Source: a bacterium UBP10_UBA1149
GTDB taxonomy: Bacteria; Desulfobacterota; Binatia; UBA1149
DNA length: 22,060 nucleotides
Direction: 5' to 3'
Assembly: GCA_002311335.1 (NCBI GenBank)
Contig: DBZX01000095.1
Coordinates: 430-22,489 of the forward strand
Under the pieces are notes generated by a model. It was given only the letters and a program-made list of their open reading frames with translations, was not told the DNA's origin and did not search any database. Positions 6,966 to 14,207 of this stretch are shown one piece after another. How positions within the stretch are numbered: the stretch's first letter is position 1; the number at the start of each line of letters is the position of its first letter. The position numbers were made by a program, and so were the translations under genes.

Positions 6966-8218
6966 ACCGTTCCATACTGATAGTTGACGACGACGCCTCG
7001 GTGCGGGAGAGCATGGGTGGCGTCCTGCGCGACGAGGGCTACAGCGTTTCGGAGGTCGCCGACGGCCACGCGGCGCTGGAGTCACTGGCGGCGGAGCTGC
7101 CGGGCCTGGTGCTGCTCGACGTGTGGATGCCCGAACTGGACGGTATCGACCTGCTCGCGCGCATACGGGAGATTTACGAGGACCTGCCGGTGGTGGTGGT
7201 TTCGGGCCACGGCAACGTGGAGACAGCCGTACGCGCCACGCGCCTTGGCGCCAGCGATTTTCTCGAGAAACCCTTTTCCATCGACGGCCTGTTGCGCAGC
7301 GTTGGTCGTGCCCTGTGCGAGGACAGCGCTATAACCGTCGACGAACACGGGGACTTTCCCGCAGCCAGGCCTGTTTCTCCGGGCCAGCCCTTGCTGCGTC
7401 AGCGTACCCTGGCGCGCAGCGTGGTAGGCGGAGGCCTGGGGCTGCACAGCGGTGTGCGCACCGGGGTCATCCTGCACCCGCTGGGGCCGGGCAACGGTAT
7501 CCGCTTTGCGGGGGTGGGCAGCGACTCGCAGGTGCTCGCCCACGTGGACAACGTGGACTCCACGGGCTACGCGACTTCGCTGTATCGCGACGGGGTGTCA
7601 GCGCGTACCATTGAGCACTTGATGGCGGCCCTGCACGCTTACGGAGTGACCAACCTGTTGGTCAAGGTCGAAGGCGAAGTGCCGATACTCGACGGCTCGG
7701 CGGTAGAGTTCTGCGAGCTGCTCGAGTCGGCGGGCGTCATTGACCAGGACGCCGATATTGCGGCGGTCACTGTTGACAAGGAAATCCGCCTTGAGCCGGG
7801 CCCGGACCAGTTCATCGTAGTTACCCCGGCCGACAGGCTGGAGCTGACCTACGAGCTGTCTTATCCCGACCCGGTGGGCGACCAGGTCTACACCTTCGTG
7901 CTCGACAGTCCGGCCGCGTTCAAAGAGCAGATAGCGCCGGCGAGGACCTTCGGTTTTGTCGAAGAAATACGCCGGTTGGAGAGCGCGGGTCTGGGCCAGG
8001 GCGGCCTGCTGAGCAATTTCATACTCATAGGCGAGGGCGGTATCGTCAACACCGAGTTGCGCTTTGTTGACGAATTGGCTCGCCACAAGATCCTCGACCT
8101 GCTGGGCGACCTCTACCTGTTGGGTGCGCCGTTGCAGGCCCGGGTACACGCTCGCAAGACCGGCCATGGCAACAACGTGGAACTGGTGCGCGCCATTGCG
8201 GCCGCCGCTTCTGTCTGA
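6962..8218 (+). CDS. lpxC: NtrX-type receiver domain fused to UDP-3-O-acyl-N-acetylglucosamine deacetylase (REC-LpxC)
   Basis: One 418-residue frame joins two complete domains. Residues 1-118 form a response-regulator receiver: acidic pocket D9-D11, phosphoacceptor D53 in LLDVWMPELDG, switch S81 in VVSGHGNVETAV and K103 in DFLEKPFS. The SGHGN and EKPFS wording is typical of NtrX. After a linker (about 119-144), residues 145-418 are LpxC, the Zn deacetylase of the committed step of lipid A synthesis. It begins RQRTLARSVVGGGLGLHSG. Zn-site motifs are TIEHLMAAL (E218, H219) and RHKILD (H375, D379). T329 in ARTFGF and H402 in TGHGNN complete the active site, and EVPILDGSAVEF is the family signature. 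An LpxC-only start is unlikely: the linker has no ATG or GTG, and the TTG at 7391 lacks a ribosome site. The AAA+ and HTH domains of NtrX are absent. Phospho-control of deacetylation is inference. Confidence 0.95.
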   Translation: MNRSILIVDDDASVRESMGGVLRDEGYSVSEVADGHAALESLAAELPGLVLLDVWMPELDGIDLLARIREIYEDLPVVVVSGHGNVETAVRATRLGASDFLEKPFSIDGLLRSVGRALCEDSAITVDEHGDFPAARPVSPGQPLLRQRTLARSVVGGGLGLHSGVRTGVILHPLGPGNGIRFAGVGSDSQVLAHVDNVDSTGYATSLYRDGVSARTIEHLMAALHAYGVTNLLVKVEGEVPILDGSAVEFCELLESAGVIDQDADIAAVTVDKEIRLEPGPDQFIVVTPADRLELTYELSYPDPVGDQVYTFVLDSPAAFKEQIAPARTFGFVEEIRRLESAGLGQGGLLSNFILIGEGGIVNTELRFVDELARHKILDLLGDLYLLGAPLQARVHARKTGHGNNVELVRAIAAAASV

Positions 8219-8231
8219 GCTCAGCCGGCCA

Positions 8232-9050
8232 TCACTTCAGTCCGATGAGCTTCGGCGACGACAGGTTTCCGCTCAGGCGATAGCTGCGCCAGCCTTCGGC
8301 CGACTCGGTGGCCCTGGGAAGCATCGCCAGCAGCAGCTTGGCTCTCGGGCTGTCCACTAGCCGGCGGGCGCGGAAATCGGTTTTATTTTTCCAGTTGCCA
8401 CGGCCGTCGTGCCAGAGGCGGGCACTGTCCAGCTGCCAGTCGATGCCCTCGGCCGTAGCCCCGGAATCGAAGAATTCGAAATCGCTGTTTTCCAGGCGGC
8501 CGTTGAGCCGGGCCGAGTCGTAGCTCCAGTTGCCTATGGCCATGCCGTCGGTACCGGCCACCGGCAGGTACCCCGACACGGTGCCGCCGCTGCTTTCGAC
8601 GTGAATGCTCCCGTGGCCGGACGTCGCCGACGACAGGCCACTGCTGAGGTCTATTTCGCCGGCGAGTTTTCCCTCCACTACCAGGGCGGCGCCATCCAGG
8701 CAGCTGGAGGGGTCGAGTTCGCCGAAGCCCAGGCGCAGGCGCCGCAGCTGGCCTTCCCTGGACAGGGCCAGGCGCGCATTGCCCCCGCAGGCCGCAATTT
8801 CAACGAGCAGACCCCCGCTGGCGGGTCCCACCCACAGCGAGTCGAGTTGCAGGCGGTAGCCATTTCTTGAAATCCTGACGTCGCTGGCCCGGTAGCCCGG
8901 CGGCCACGCCGGCCGCACGCTGCCCAGCTCGAGCTCAACGCCCGCCCGGCGCAGTGGCTCGTCGAGCAGGGTCTCGAGCAGCAGCCGGTGGGGAAAACCC
9001 ACGAAGACAAAGGCGATGAGCAACAGCGCAAACAGCGCCCAGCGTTTCAT
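8232..9050 (-). CDS. gspN: Type II secretion system protein GspN
   Basis: This is the last gene of the gsp operon: 272 residues with one N-terminal membrane anchor (WALFALLLIAFVFVGFP, about residues 4-20) and a periplasmic domain. The first part, LLDEPLRRAGVELELGSVRPAWPPGYRASDVRIS, spread over residues 29-62, fits the GspN family found in deltaproteobacterial and leptospiral T2SS loci (TIGR04411 type). The remainder is beta-rich, with repeated short segments resembling AsmA-like membrane-assembly proteins. GspN is an accessory component whose exact role is poorly known. Its ATG overlaps the gspM stop (ATGA). Its stop lies 13 bases from the stop of the convergent receiver-LpxC gene. The family call rests on position, length, topology and the N-terminal motif. 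Confidence 0.8.
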   Translation of the reverse strand: MKRWALFALLLIAFVFVGFPHRLLLETLLDEPLRRAGVELELGSVRPAWPPGYRASDVRISRNGYRLQLDSLWVGPASGGLLVEIAACGGNARLALSREGQLRRLRLGFGELDPSSCLDGAALVVEGKLAGEIDLSSGLSSATSGHGSIHVESSGGTVSGYLPVAGTDGMAIGNWSYDSARLNGRLENSDFEFFDSGATAEGIDWQLDSARLWHDGRGNWKNKTDFRARRLVDSPRAKLLLAMLPRATESAEGWRSYRLSGNLSSPKLIGLK

Positions 9051-9604
9051 GGTCTGGCGGTGGCCGCCGCGACCACGGTCATGTCAAAGTTCTCGCGATC
9101 GCCGTAACTACGCCGCAGTTCAAGCCTGCGCAGGTACACGGCCGGGGCGGCCGACTCGAGGCGCCCCAGGAGATCGAGCAGAGCGGGCAATGTTGCGCTT
9201 TCGATCTTCAGCTCGACGGTGTCGTCTTCCTGGCCGCCCGCTCCGCGCTGATGGCCCGGGTTTATCGAAGCCACGGATTCGGTGGCGACCGAGCCCGACG
9301 CCGCTTCACTGACCAGCGAGAACAGCGAGACACCTTCGCCCAGCGTCGCGCTCGCGGTCTTGCTGCCCTGCCGCCGCAGTTGGGCGATCTTCTGTTCCAG
9401 CTCGAGCATGGGCCCGAGATCCGTGGTGAGGCGGTCGATCCTACCCGTCATCTTTTGACGGTGAAGCGACAGGGGCTCAATCACGCCTGTCCACAGCAAG
9501 GCCGCGGCCAGCAGGACCAGCAGGGAGGTGACCAGGCGGCGCTCGCGGTCGTTGAGTCTTGCCAGCAGGGCGCTGGCCGCCGCCATGGGCGTTGATTGTT
9601 TCAC
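9047..9604 (-). CDS. gspM: Type II secretion system protein GspM
   Basis: GspM is an inner-membrane platform protein that pairs with GspL. The 185-residue product has a short cytoplasmic N-terminus containing ARLNDRERRLV, the usual GspM lead-in. One membrane span (LVTSLLVLLAAALLWTGVI, about residues 24-42) follows, then a charged coiled-coil-like helix (about 45-80) and a C-terminal ferredoxin-like domain (about 95-180). The latter contains ESATLPALLDLLGRLES and YLRRLELRR, a typical ending. It starts at a GTG overlapping the gspL stop, and its stop overlaps the gspN start. Sequence conservation in this family is low, so topology and operon position carry much of the weight. Confidence 0.85.
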   Translation of the reverse strand: MKQSTPMAAASALLARLNDRERRLVTSLLVLLAAALLWTGVIEPLSLHRQKMTGRIDRLTTDLGPMLELEQKIAQLRRQGSKTASATLGEGVSLFSLVSEAASGSVATESVASINPGHQRGAGGQEDDTVELKIESATLPALLDLLGRLESAAPAVYLRRLELRRSYGDRENFDMTVVAAATARP

Positions 9605-11046
9605 GCGCCGGTCCCCACGTCGTCGAGGGTCAGCGTCAGTTGAAAGTTGACGCCCTTGCCGTTGACCGCCGCGTGCACGTCGCGAATTTCGACCGAGGCG
9701 AAACTGCCGCTTTCTTCGAGAGATTGTTGCACCCGGTTTACCGATTCAAACGAGTCCGACACACCCGCCACGCGCAGCGAGCGGCCGTCCTGTTGCCAGC
9801 TGTCCAGGGTCACCGGCAGGTCGGCGGGGACGGCGGCCGACAGCACGGCCATCAGTCGCAGGGGGAGTCCGGTGCTCGCGGCGCTCGAAGCGAGACTGGC
9901 CTCGCGGCTGAACTGGCTCAGTTTCATCTCCATTTTCAGGCGCAGGCCGCTGCCAACGGCAGCAGGCACGTTCTTTGAGAGCGTCCCGGCGGAAGCCGTC
10001 CCTCCGGAGAACATCGCGCGGGTGTATATATCGGCTGTTCGCCTTTCGATGCGCTGCAGGCTGGAGTCAAGCCGGTACAGCTCCAGGCCTGTAGACAAAA
10101 TGGCCGCTGTAGCCGCCGCTACTGCCCAGGGTAGCAGCGGGCGCAGCAAGGAGGCGGGTCTGAAACCGTCTCGTTCGGTATCGAGACCGGGCAGGAAATC
10201 GAGCACCGGCAACTGGGGGTTGCCCCCCGCGGCGTAGATCATGCCGAGCAGGGCAGCGTGGCTGCGCCAGTTGCTGGCGGGGCCTTCTGCCAGCACCAGC
10301 GGACAGTCGGGCGGCAGTACCTGCAGGTCGCAGCCTCCAAGTGCCTCCTTGAGTCCGCCGAGCAGGTCTTCTTCGCCCGAGGGGTTGAGCGCGACTCCGC
10401 CCACGATGACAAGTCTCGAAGTGGGCGACATGCTGCGGTAGGCCCAGGCTACCCTCTCGAGCAGGGCCTCTCGCGGCCGGCAGGCCGTCACGCGAAGGTC
10501 GGCCAGTTGCCCCCGCTCATCAAACATTCCGAGTACGGTCTCGTCCTGGCCCACGTCCAGGGCCACGAAGCCCCCTTGCTCGTGGCTAAGCCGATAGATT
10601 TCGAGTACGCAAGTGGGAGTCCAGACGAGGCGGTTAACTTTGCGTCCGGGTGCCGACACGCGCTCTGCCAGGGCCGCGAGTTCGTCGCAGTCGGCCATTG
10701 CAGCCAGCACCGGGGGGCGAGCCTCGGTCCCGGCCCAGTCCCAGGACACGGCGCTTTCTTCGAGCGTCATGGGTACGTGGGCCTCCAGGGTGCTGCCCAC
10801 TACCTGCTGTACGCTCTGCCGGCTGCGGAATGGAAAATCGAGAAAACGAAACGCGGCGCGCCTGCCGCCCACGCCGCAGAGCACGCGGTCCCACTTGCCT
10901 TCGGGCAGCAGTTCGAGCGGCGACTGACCGGGCTCGAGTTCGAAGCGGGCGATATCGAGTACCCTCAAGCCCCTGACCGAGCTTTCGGCCGAGGCCCAGG
11001 CCAGGTGGTCGGGGCCGCTTATGATGGCCAGGATCCTGTTTCCCAT
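9601..11046 (-). CDS. gspL: Type II secretion system protein GspL
   Basis: GspL recruits the ATPase GspE to the inner-membrane platform. The 481-residue protein has a cytoplasmic actin-like region (about residues 1-270) resembling PilM/GspL, with GSTLEAHVPMTLEES, FVALDVGQDETVLGMF and RLVIVGGVALNPSG as nucleotide-fold-like segments. One membrane span (LLPWAVAAATAAILSTGLEL, about 300-320) is followed by a periplasmic part. That part ends in a ferredoxin-like domain (about 390-481) with VTLDSWQQDGRSLRVAGVS and a closing FQLTLTL strand. The start ATG is 2 bases after the gspK stop; the stop overlaps gspM. Length and topology are normal for the family. Confidence 0.88.
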   Translation of the reverse strand: MGNRILAIISGPDHLAWASAESSVRGLRVLDIARFELEPGQSPLELLPEGKWDRVLCGVGGRRAAFRFLDFPFRSRQSVQQVVGSTLEAHVPMTLEESAVSWDWAGTEARPPVLAAMADCDELAALAERVSAPGRKVNRLVWTPTCVLEIYRLSHEQGGFVALDVGQDETVLGMFDERGQLADLRVTACRPREALLERVAWAYRSMSPTSRLVIVGGVALNPSGEEDLLGGLKEALGGCDLQVLPPDCPLVLAEGPASNWRSHAALLGMIYAAGGNPQLPVLDFLPGLDTERDGFRPASLLRPLLPWAVAAATAAILSTGLELYRLDSSLQRIERRTADIYTRAMFSGGTASAGTLSKNVPAAVGSGLRLKMEMKLSQFSREASLASSAASTGLPLRLMAVLSAAVPADLPVTLDSWQQDGRSLRVAGVSDSFESVNRVQQSLEESGSFASVEIRDVHAAVNGKGVNFQLTLTLDDVGTGA

Positions 11047-11048
11047 CG

Positions 11049-12137
11049 CTATAACGCGCCGGCACGACCGCTGCCGGGCAAGTCGAGGTCGTCGAGGCCG
11101 CCCAGGCCGGGGGCATCCATGCCGCCCAGGTTGGGTCCGTGCCTGCGTAACCAGTAGATTATATGTATACGGCCCTCTTGGCGATTCAGCAGTGCCTCAA
11201 CCGAACGGTAAGTGTCGCCCACTGCGCCGCTGCTGCGCACCCTGAACCAGCCACTTTTGAAGCCCAGTAACGATTTAGCTGCGGCCACGCTGCTTCCGGC
11301 CGTGCTGAGTACCTCCTGCCAACTGCTTATACCTGCGCTTGCGCGGGCCTGCAGAAGGCGGCCGAGCACGAGGTCGTCGTCCAGTGACGGGTGCAGGGCA
11401 GCCAGCACCTCGGGCGGGGCGGTGTTTACGTTTACCCGCGCCACGGCCAGCGGCAGCACCGAGGCAAACGGCCTGAGCGCTCGCAGGGTGTCGGCGTCCA
11501 TGCCCTTGAGAAGAGCCAGCTCGGCAAACGACAGCAACGGCCCGTTTCGTGGCAGGTAGGGGGGCTCTGCCGACCGGTACCAGGAGCTCTCGGCGCCGTC
11601 GCGGTTTGCCGGCACGCGGTCGTCCTTGTCTATCCAGTCTTGCAGTGGCCCCGAGAAGTCGCTCTCCAGGCCCTGGCTATCGAGCAGACGCTCGAGTGCC
11701 GCCCGGGGAACGGGCAGGTTAACGCGGTTGAGGTTGAGCCGTCCGCTCTCGTCTTCTATCCGAAGCGCGAGCCGGCCGTAGCCGGTTTCCATGGGAGGAA
11801 GACCGGTCGCCCAGGTCTCTCCCAGCCAGTCGCTGCCACCGTTGCTGCCCGAGGCCTTGTCGACCGCTGCGTCCAGTTGCAAGGCAGCCATGGCGACGTA
11901 CACACCCGAATCGGCCAGCAGCGCGGCCTGCCGGGCCTTGACGCCGGCGGCAGCTTTTTTCCACTGCAGCCGCGCGCTGAAGGTGAAGTCGAATACCAGT
12001 ACGGTGAGCAGGGCGGTTGCGGCGAGTGCCATCACCAGGGCGACGCCGCTTTCGCTGCGCTTTCGGCCGGTCCTCTCCGCGGCCAGGGGCGAGGGACCAC
12101 CTGGTAGCAGCGACCAGCGTTGGCTCGCCCGTTTCAC
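11049..12137 (-). CDS. gspK: Type II secretion minor pseudopilin GspK
   Basis: GspK is the large minor pseudopilin that caps the pseudopilus tip with GspI and GspJ. The 362-residue protein carries the cleavage motif SESG/VALVMALAATALL. It lacks the Glu at +5 seen in other pseudopilins, which is characteristic of GspK. The leader before the cleavage Gly is long (31 residues), and no ATG, GTG or TTG lies between the GTG at 12137 and the motif, so this start stands. Later, IEDESGRLNLNRVNLP and VNVNTAPPEVLAALHPSLDD are family hallmarks: the alpha domain and a helix-hairpin-helix-like segment. About 40 Gly/Pro-rich residues close the protein. GTG overlaps the gspJ stop. Confidence 0.93.
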   Translation of the reverse strand: MKRASQRWSLLPGGPSPLAAERTGRKRSESGVALVMALAATALLTVLVFDFTFSARLQWKKAAAGVKARQAALLADSGVYVAMAALQLDAAVDKASGSNGGSDWLGETWATGLPPMETGYGRLALRIEDESGRLNLNRVNLPVPRAALERLLDSQGLESDFSGPLQDWIDKDDRVPANRDGAESSWYRSAEPPYLPRNGPLLSFAELALLKGMDADTLRALRPFASVLPLAVARVNVNTAPPEVLAALHPSLDDDLVLGRLLQARASAGISSWQEVLSTAGSSVAAAKSLLGFKSGWFRVRSSGAVGDTYRSVEALLNRQEGRIHIIYWLRRHGPNLGGMDAPGLGGLDDLDLPGSGRAGAL

Positions 12138-12841
12138 CGCCGGCTCCCAGGGAGAACGGCCATGGTCAGCTCGATTGGCGGTCCGTCCTTACCGGCCGCG
12201 GCCGTCACCGACAGCTCCACCAGTTCAGGGGTTTTCTGGTCTGGTTTGCTGCCGGGCCGTTCCTGCCAGGAATCCAACCAGTCACCGCCGTCAAAGAACC
12301 TCAGGTCGACCGCCTGCAGTCCGGTGGCCACCACGCGCCGGTCAGCCTCTTCAAGTGGCGCTACCACCGGCGGGCGGAATTCATAGCGGGCCAGCTCCAT
12401 CGTGGCTTCGGTTTCGCTCGCGGGCTCACTGTGCTCGAGCATGTAGACCACGCGGGCCTGGTCGCCGCGGTCGCGCAGCTGCAGGCCACTCCAGGCATGC
12501 TCGTCGACCACTGTCACCCCGCGGGCCGAGAGAACGGTGAGCTCCAGCAGTGCAAGGCCGCTGTAAGCAGAGCGCAGCCCCGCCGAGCCTGACGAAGAAA
12601 GTACTTTAATATCACTGGTTTGCAGCCCTGTCGCGTAGTTATCCTCGAGGTCGCTGGCCATCCAGTCCAGGGCCGCGCGGAGCTGGCCAAGCCGTTGCAG
12701 GCGCTCAATGGCGTGGTCCCGGGAGGCGGCGCTGCGGGAGATAGTTCCGTATACCGCCGCCGCCAAGATGCCCAGCAGGCTGACGGCTACCATCAGTTCG
12801 ACCAGGGTGAAACCCGCGCTTGTAGTGCGATGCCGGGGCAT
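12134..12841 (-). CDS. gspJ: Type II secretion minor pseudopilin GspJ
   Basis: This 235-residue protein has a 10-residue leader and a prepilin cleavage site, TTSAG/FTLVELMVAVSLLGIL, with Glu at +5 of the mature protein. The hydrophobic N-terminal helix continues to about residue 28. The following LGQLRAALDWMASDLEDNY segment is the usual GspJ helix leading into the globular domain. Later segments VVYMLEHSE, LARYEFRPP and LQAVDLRFFDGGDWLDSW match the GspJ beta domain. Processing needs a prepilin peptidase that is not encoded here. The ATG start lies 3 bases after the gspI stop; the TGA stop overlaps the gspK GTG. Confidence 0.92.
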   Translation of the reverse strand: MPRHRTTSAGFTLVELMVAVSLLGILAAAVYGTISRSAASRDHAIERLQRLGQLRAALDWMASDLEDNYATGLQTSDIKVLSSSGSAGLRSAYSGLALLELTVLSARGVTVVDEHAWSGLQLRDRGDQARVVYMLEHSEPASETEATMELARYEFRPPVVAPLEEADRRVVATGLQAVDLRFFDGGDWLDSWQERPGSKPDQKTPELVELSVTAAAGKDGPPIELTMAVLPGSRR

Positions 12842-12844
12842 GGC

Positions 12845-13246
12845 TTACTGCTTCACCAGCCAGGTCAGCTCTACCAGCGGGATGTCGGAATCGGGCAGGC
12901 CCACGGCAACAGTCACCTGTCTCAGGCCGGGCAGGGGAGTAGAGAGCACGTTGCGCGACCAGGTGAAGCGCTCTCTCCAGTTGGCGGCAGGATGGGCTCC
13001 CGTGGCCCCGGCAGCCCAGCGCTCAGTGTCAAAACGCCCTTCCTCCTGCCCGGGTTCGGGGTAGCTGCCGGCCCTGCTCGTGGCCACCAGCGACGCGGCC
13101 AGAGTCTCGGCTACGAGCAGGTCCTGGGTGCGCGCGGCCGTGCGCAGGTTGCGCGCGTGCAGGCCCAGCAGGCTCACGGTGGCAATGCCCACCACGGCGA
13201 TAGCAATGAGCAACTCGAGTAGTGTGAATCCGCGCTGCTTGCTCAC
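12845..13246 (-). CDS. gspI: Type II secretion minor pseudopilin GspI
   Basis: This 133-residue pseudopilin has a short leader, MSKQRG, followed by FTLLELLIAIAVVGIATVSL, with the conserved Glu at +5 of the mature chain. The next part, RNLRTAARTQDLLVAETLA, is the extended helix that ends in the small GspI globular domain. W-x-R-x2 and VELTWLVK strands close the protein, as is usual. GspI forms the tip complex with GspJ and GspK. The GTG start overlaps the last base pairs of the frameshifted gspH (GTGA), so gspI translation may depend on ribosomes finishing gspH. If gspH is truly broken, that coupling would be weakened. Confidence 0.92.
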   Translation of the reverse strand: MSKQRGFTLLELLIAIAVVGIATVSLLGLHARNLRTAARTQDLLVAETLAASLVATSRAGSYPEPGQEEGRFDTERWAAGATGAHPAANWRERFTWSRNVLSTPLPGLRQVTVAVGLPDSDIPLVELTWLVKQ

Positions 13247-13822
13247 CTTCGGGGGGTCCCGGTTACGCTCACCCGGCCGGTGAAGCCGTCAACGAGCAAG
13301 GTCACGCGATCGTGGTCCTGGTCGGCCAGGGTTATTTCAGCACGCTCGAGATGGCCCTCGGGCAGAAAGTACAGGGCTCCCTCGCCGCTGGACTGGCTGC
13401 CTCCCTGGCCCCCGAGGCTCGCGAACTCAACGCCTTCGGGCAGTTTACTGCCCTTTACGCGCAGGTCGGGGTCGTGACTGAACTGGCGATCTGGCCGTTC
13501 ACTGGACCAGGGACGCAGGGATTCCACCCTCCAGGACTCGCGGTCAAGATCCACCGTGACCCGGTACACGCGCCCGCGCAGACGCGGCTTCGTCGTGCAG
13601 GTAGCCCAGCACGGCAGCCATGCGCCGCGCCGAACGGTCCAGCCGGTCAGCCGCGGGGTCGGGAAACCTCACCAGCGCAGCGCTCAGCAGAACACCGAGA
13701 ATGACAAGTACGATCGCGAGCTCTATCAGGGTGAAACCGGACTGGGGCCTGCGCGGCAGAAGCGCCCGCGTGCCGACTCCCTGGAGCCTGCAATCAGAAA
13801 TCGCGCGAATCGATGTCGGCAT
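13243..13822 (-). pseudogene. gspH: Type II secretion minor pseudopilin GspH, split by a frameshift
   Basis: Two frames together make one GspH. The first part carries RRPQSG/FTLIELAIVLVILGVLL and runs to a helix ending GYLHDEAAS. It then reaches a stop at 13544-13546 after out-of-family residues. The second frame resumes with LRGRVYRVTVDLDRESWRVE and continues through EGALYFLPEGHLERAEI and VDGFTGRVSV to the stop at 13243. This is the expected GspH beta domain. The frame change lies between about 13569 and 13591 and is corrected by skipping one base or adding two. The start is uncertain: 13822 is the nearest in-frame ATG, overlapping gspG by 29 bases and giving a long leader. No standard start lies closer to the cleavage site. 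The break could be a sequencing or assembly error, a true mutation, or programmed shifting. Confidence 0.82.
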
Positions 13823-14198
13823 CGACACCGTCGCCGCCCTCTTCGCCGTCGGCTCCCAGGCTCTGCAGCACGTACTTGCGGCTGTCGCTGGCAAACAGGA
13901 AGGGCGAGTTCCACGGGTCAAGCGGCACTCTTTCGAGGTAACCGCCGCTGCGGCCCTCCAGCCCGGGCTCAACCAGCACCTCTAAGCCGAGCTCGGTGCC
14001 CGGGTAAGAGCCGGTGTCGAGCCGATAGAGGTCCAGTGCTTCTTCTATGGCCCGCATGTCGGCCATGGCCTTTACAACCCGCGCGTCGTCGGTGCGGCCG
14101 ATGATGCGAGGCGCGGCCAGCGAAATGAGCAGGCCCAGTATCATGACCACGACCAGTATTTCTATGAGGGTGAATCCGTTCTGCCTTTCAGTTATCAC
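13794..14198 (-). CDS. gspG: Type II secretion major pseudopilin GspG
   Basis: GspG is the main subunit of the pseudopilus, the piston that pushes substrates through the secretin. The 134-residue protein has an 8-residue leader and cleavage site, RQNG/FTLIEILVVVMILGLL, with Glu at +5. ARVVKAMADMRAIEEALDLY and GSYPGTELGLEVLVEPG are the standard middle helix and loop. VPLDPWNSPF matches the family DPWG-type motif. Near the C-terminus, SLGADGEEGGDGVDADI is the calcium-binding loop. The GTG start lies 9 bases after the gspF stop, with no strong ribosome site. All diagnostic features are present. Confidence 0.97.
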   Translation of the reverse strand: MITERQNGFTLIEILVVVMILGLLISLAAPRIIGRTDDARVVKAMADMRAIEEALDLYRLDTGSYPGTELGLEVLVEPGLEGRSGGYLERVPLDPWNSPFLFASDSRKYVLQSLGADGEEGGDGVDADIDSRDF

Positions 14199-14207
14199 GT
14201 TTCAATT

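Noticed and set aside
5685..7085. 466-residue minus-strand open frame
   Set aside because: Antisense to the kinase and receiver genes, rich in His/Arg/Gln with no domain, so treated as a shadow.
7391..8218. Separate LpxC translation from an internal TTG
   Set aside because: No Shine-Dalgarno sequence precedes the TTG, the frame is unbroken from the receiver, and the linker has no ATG or GTG. A minor internal product cannot be excluded.
8215..8224. CTGAGCTCAG palindrome at the convergent lpxC/gspN junction as a terminator
   Set aside because: A 10-base palindrome leaves no proper loop and has no T-tract on either side. Termination here may be Rho-dependent or overlapping.
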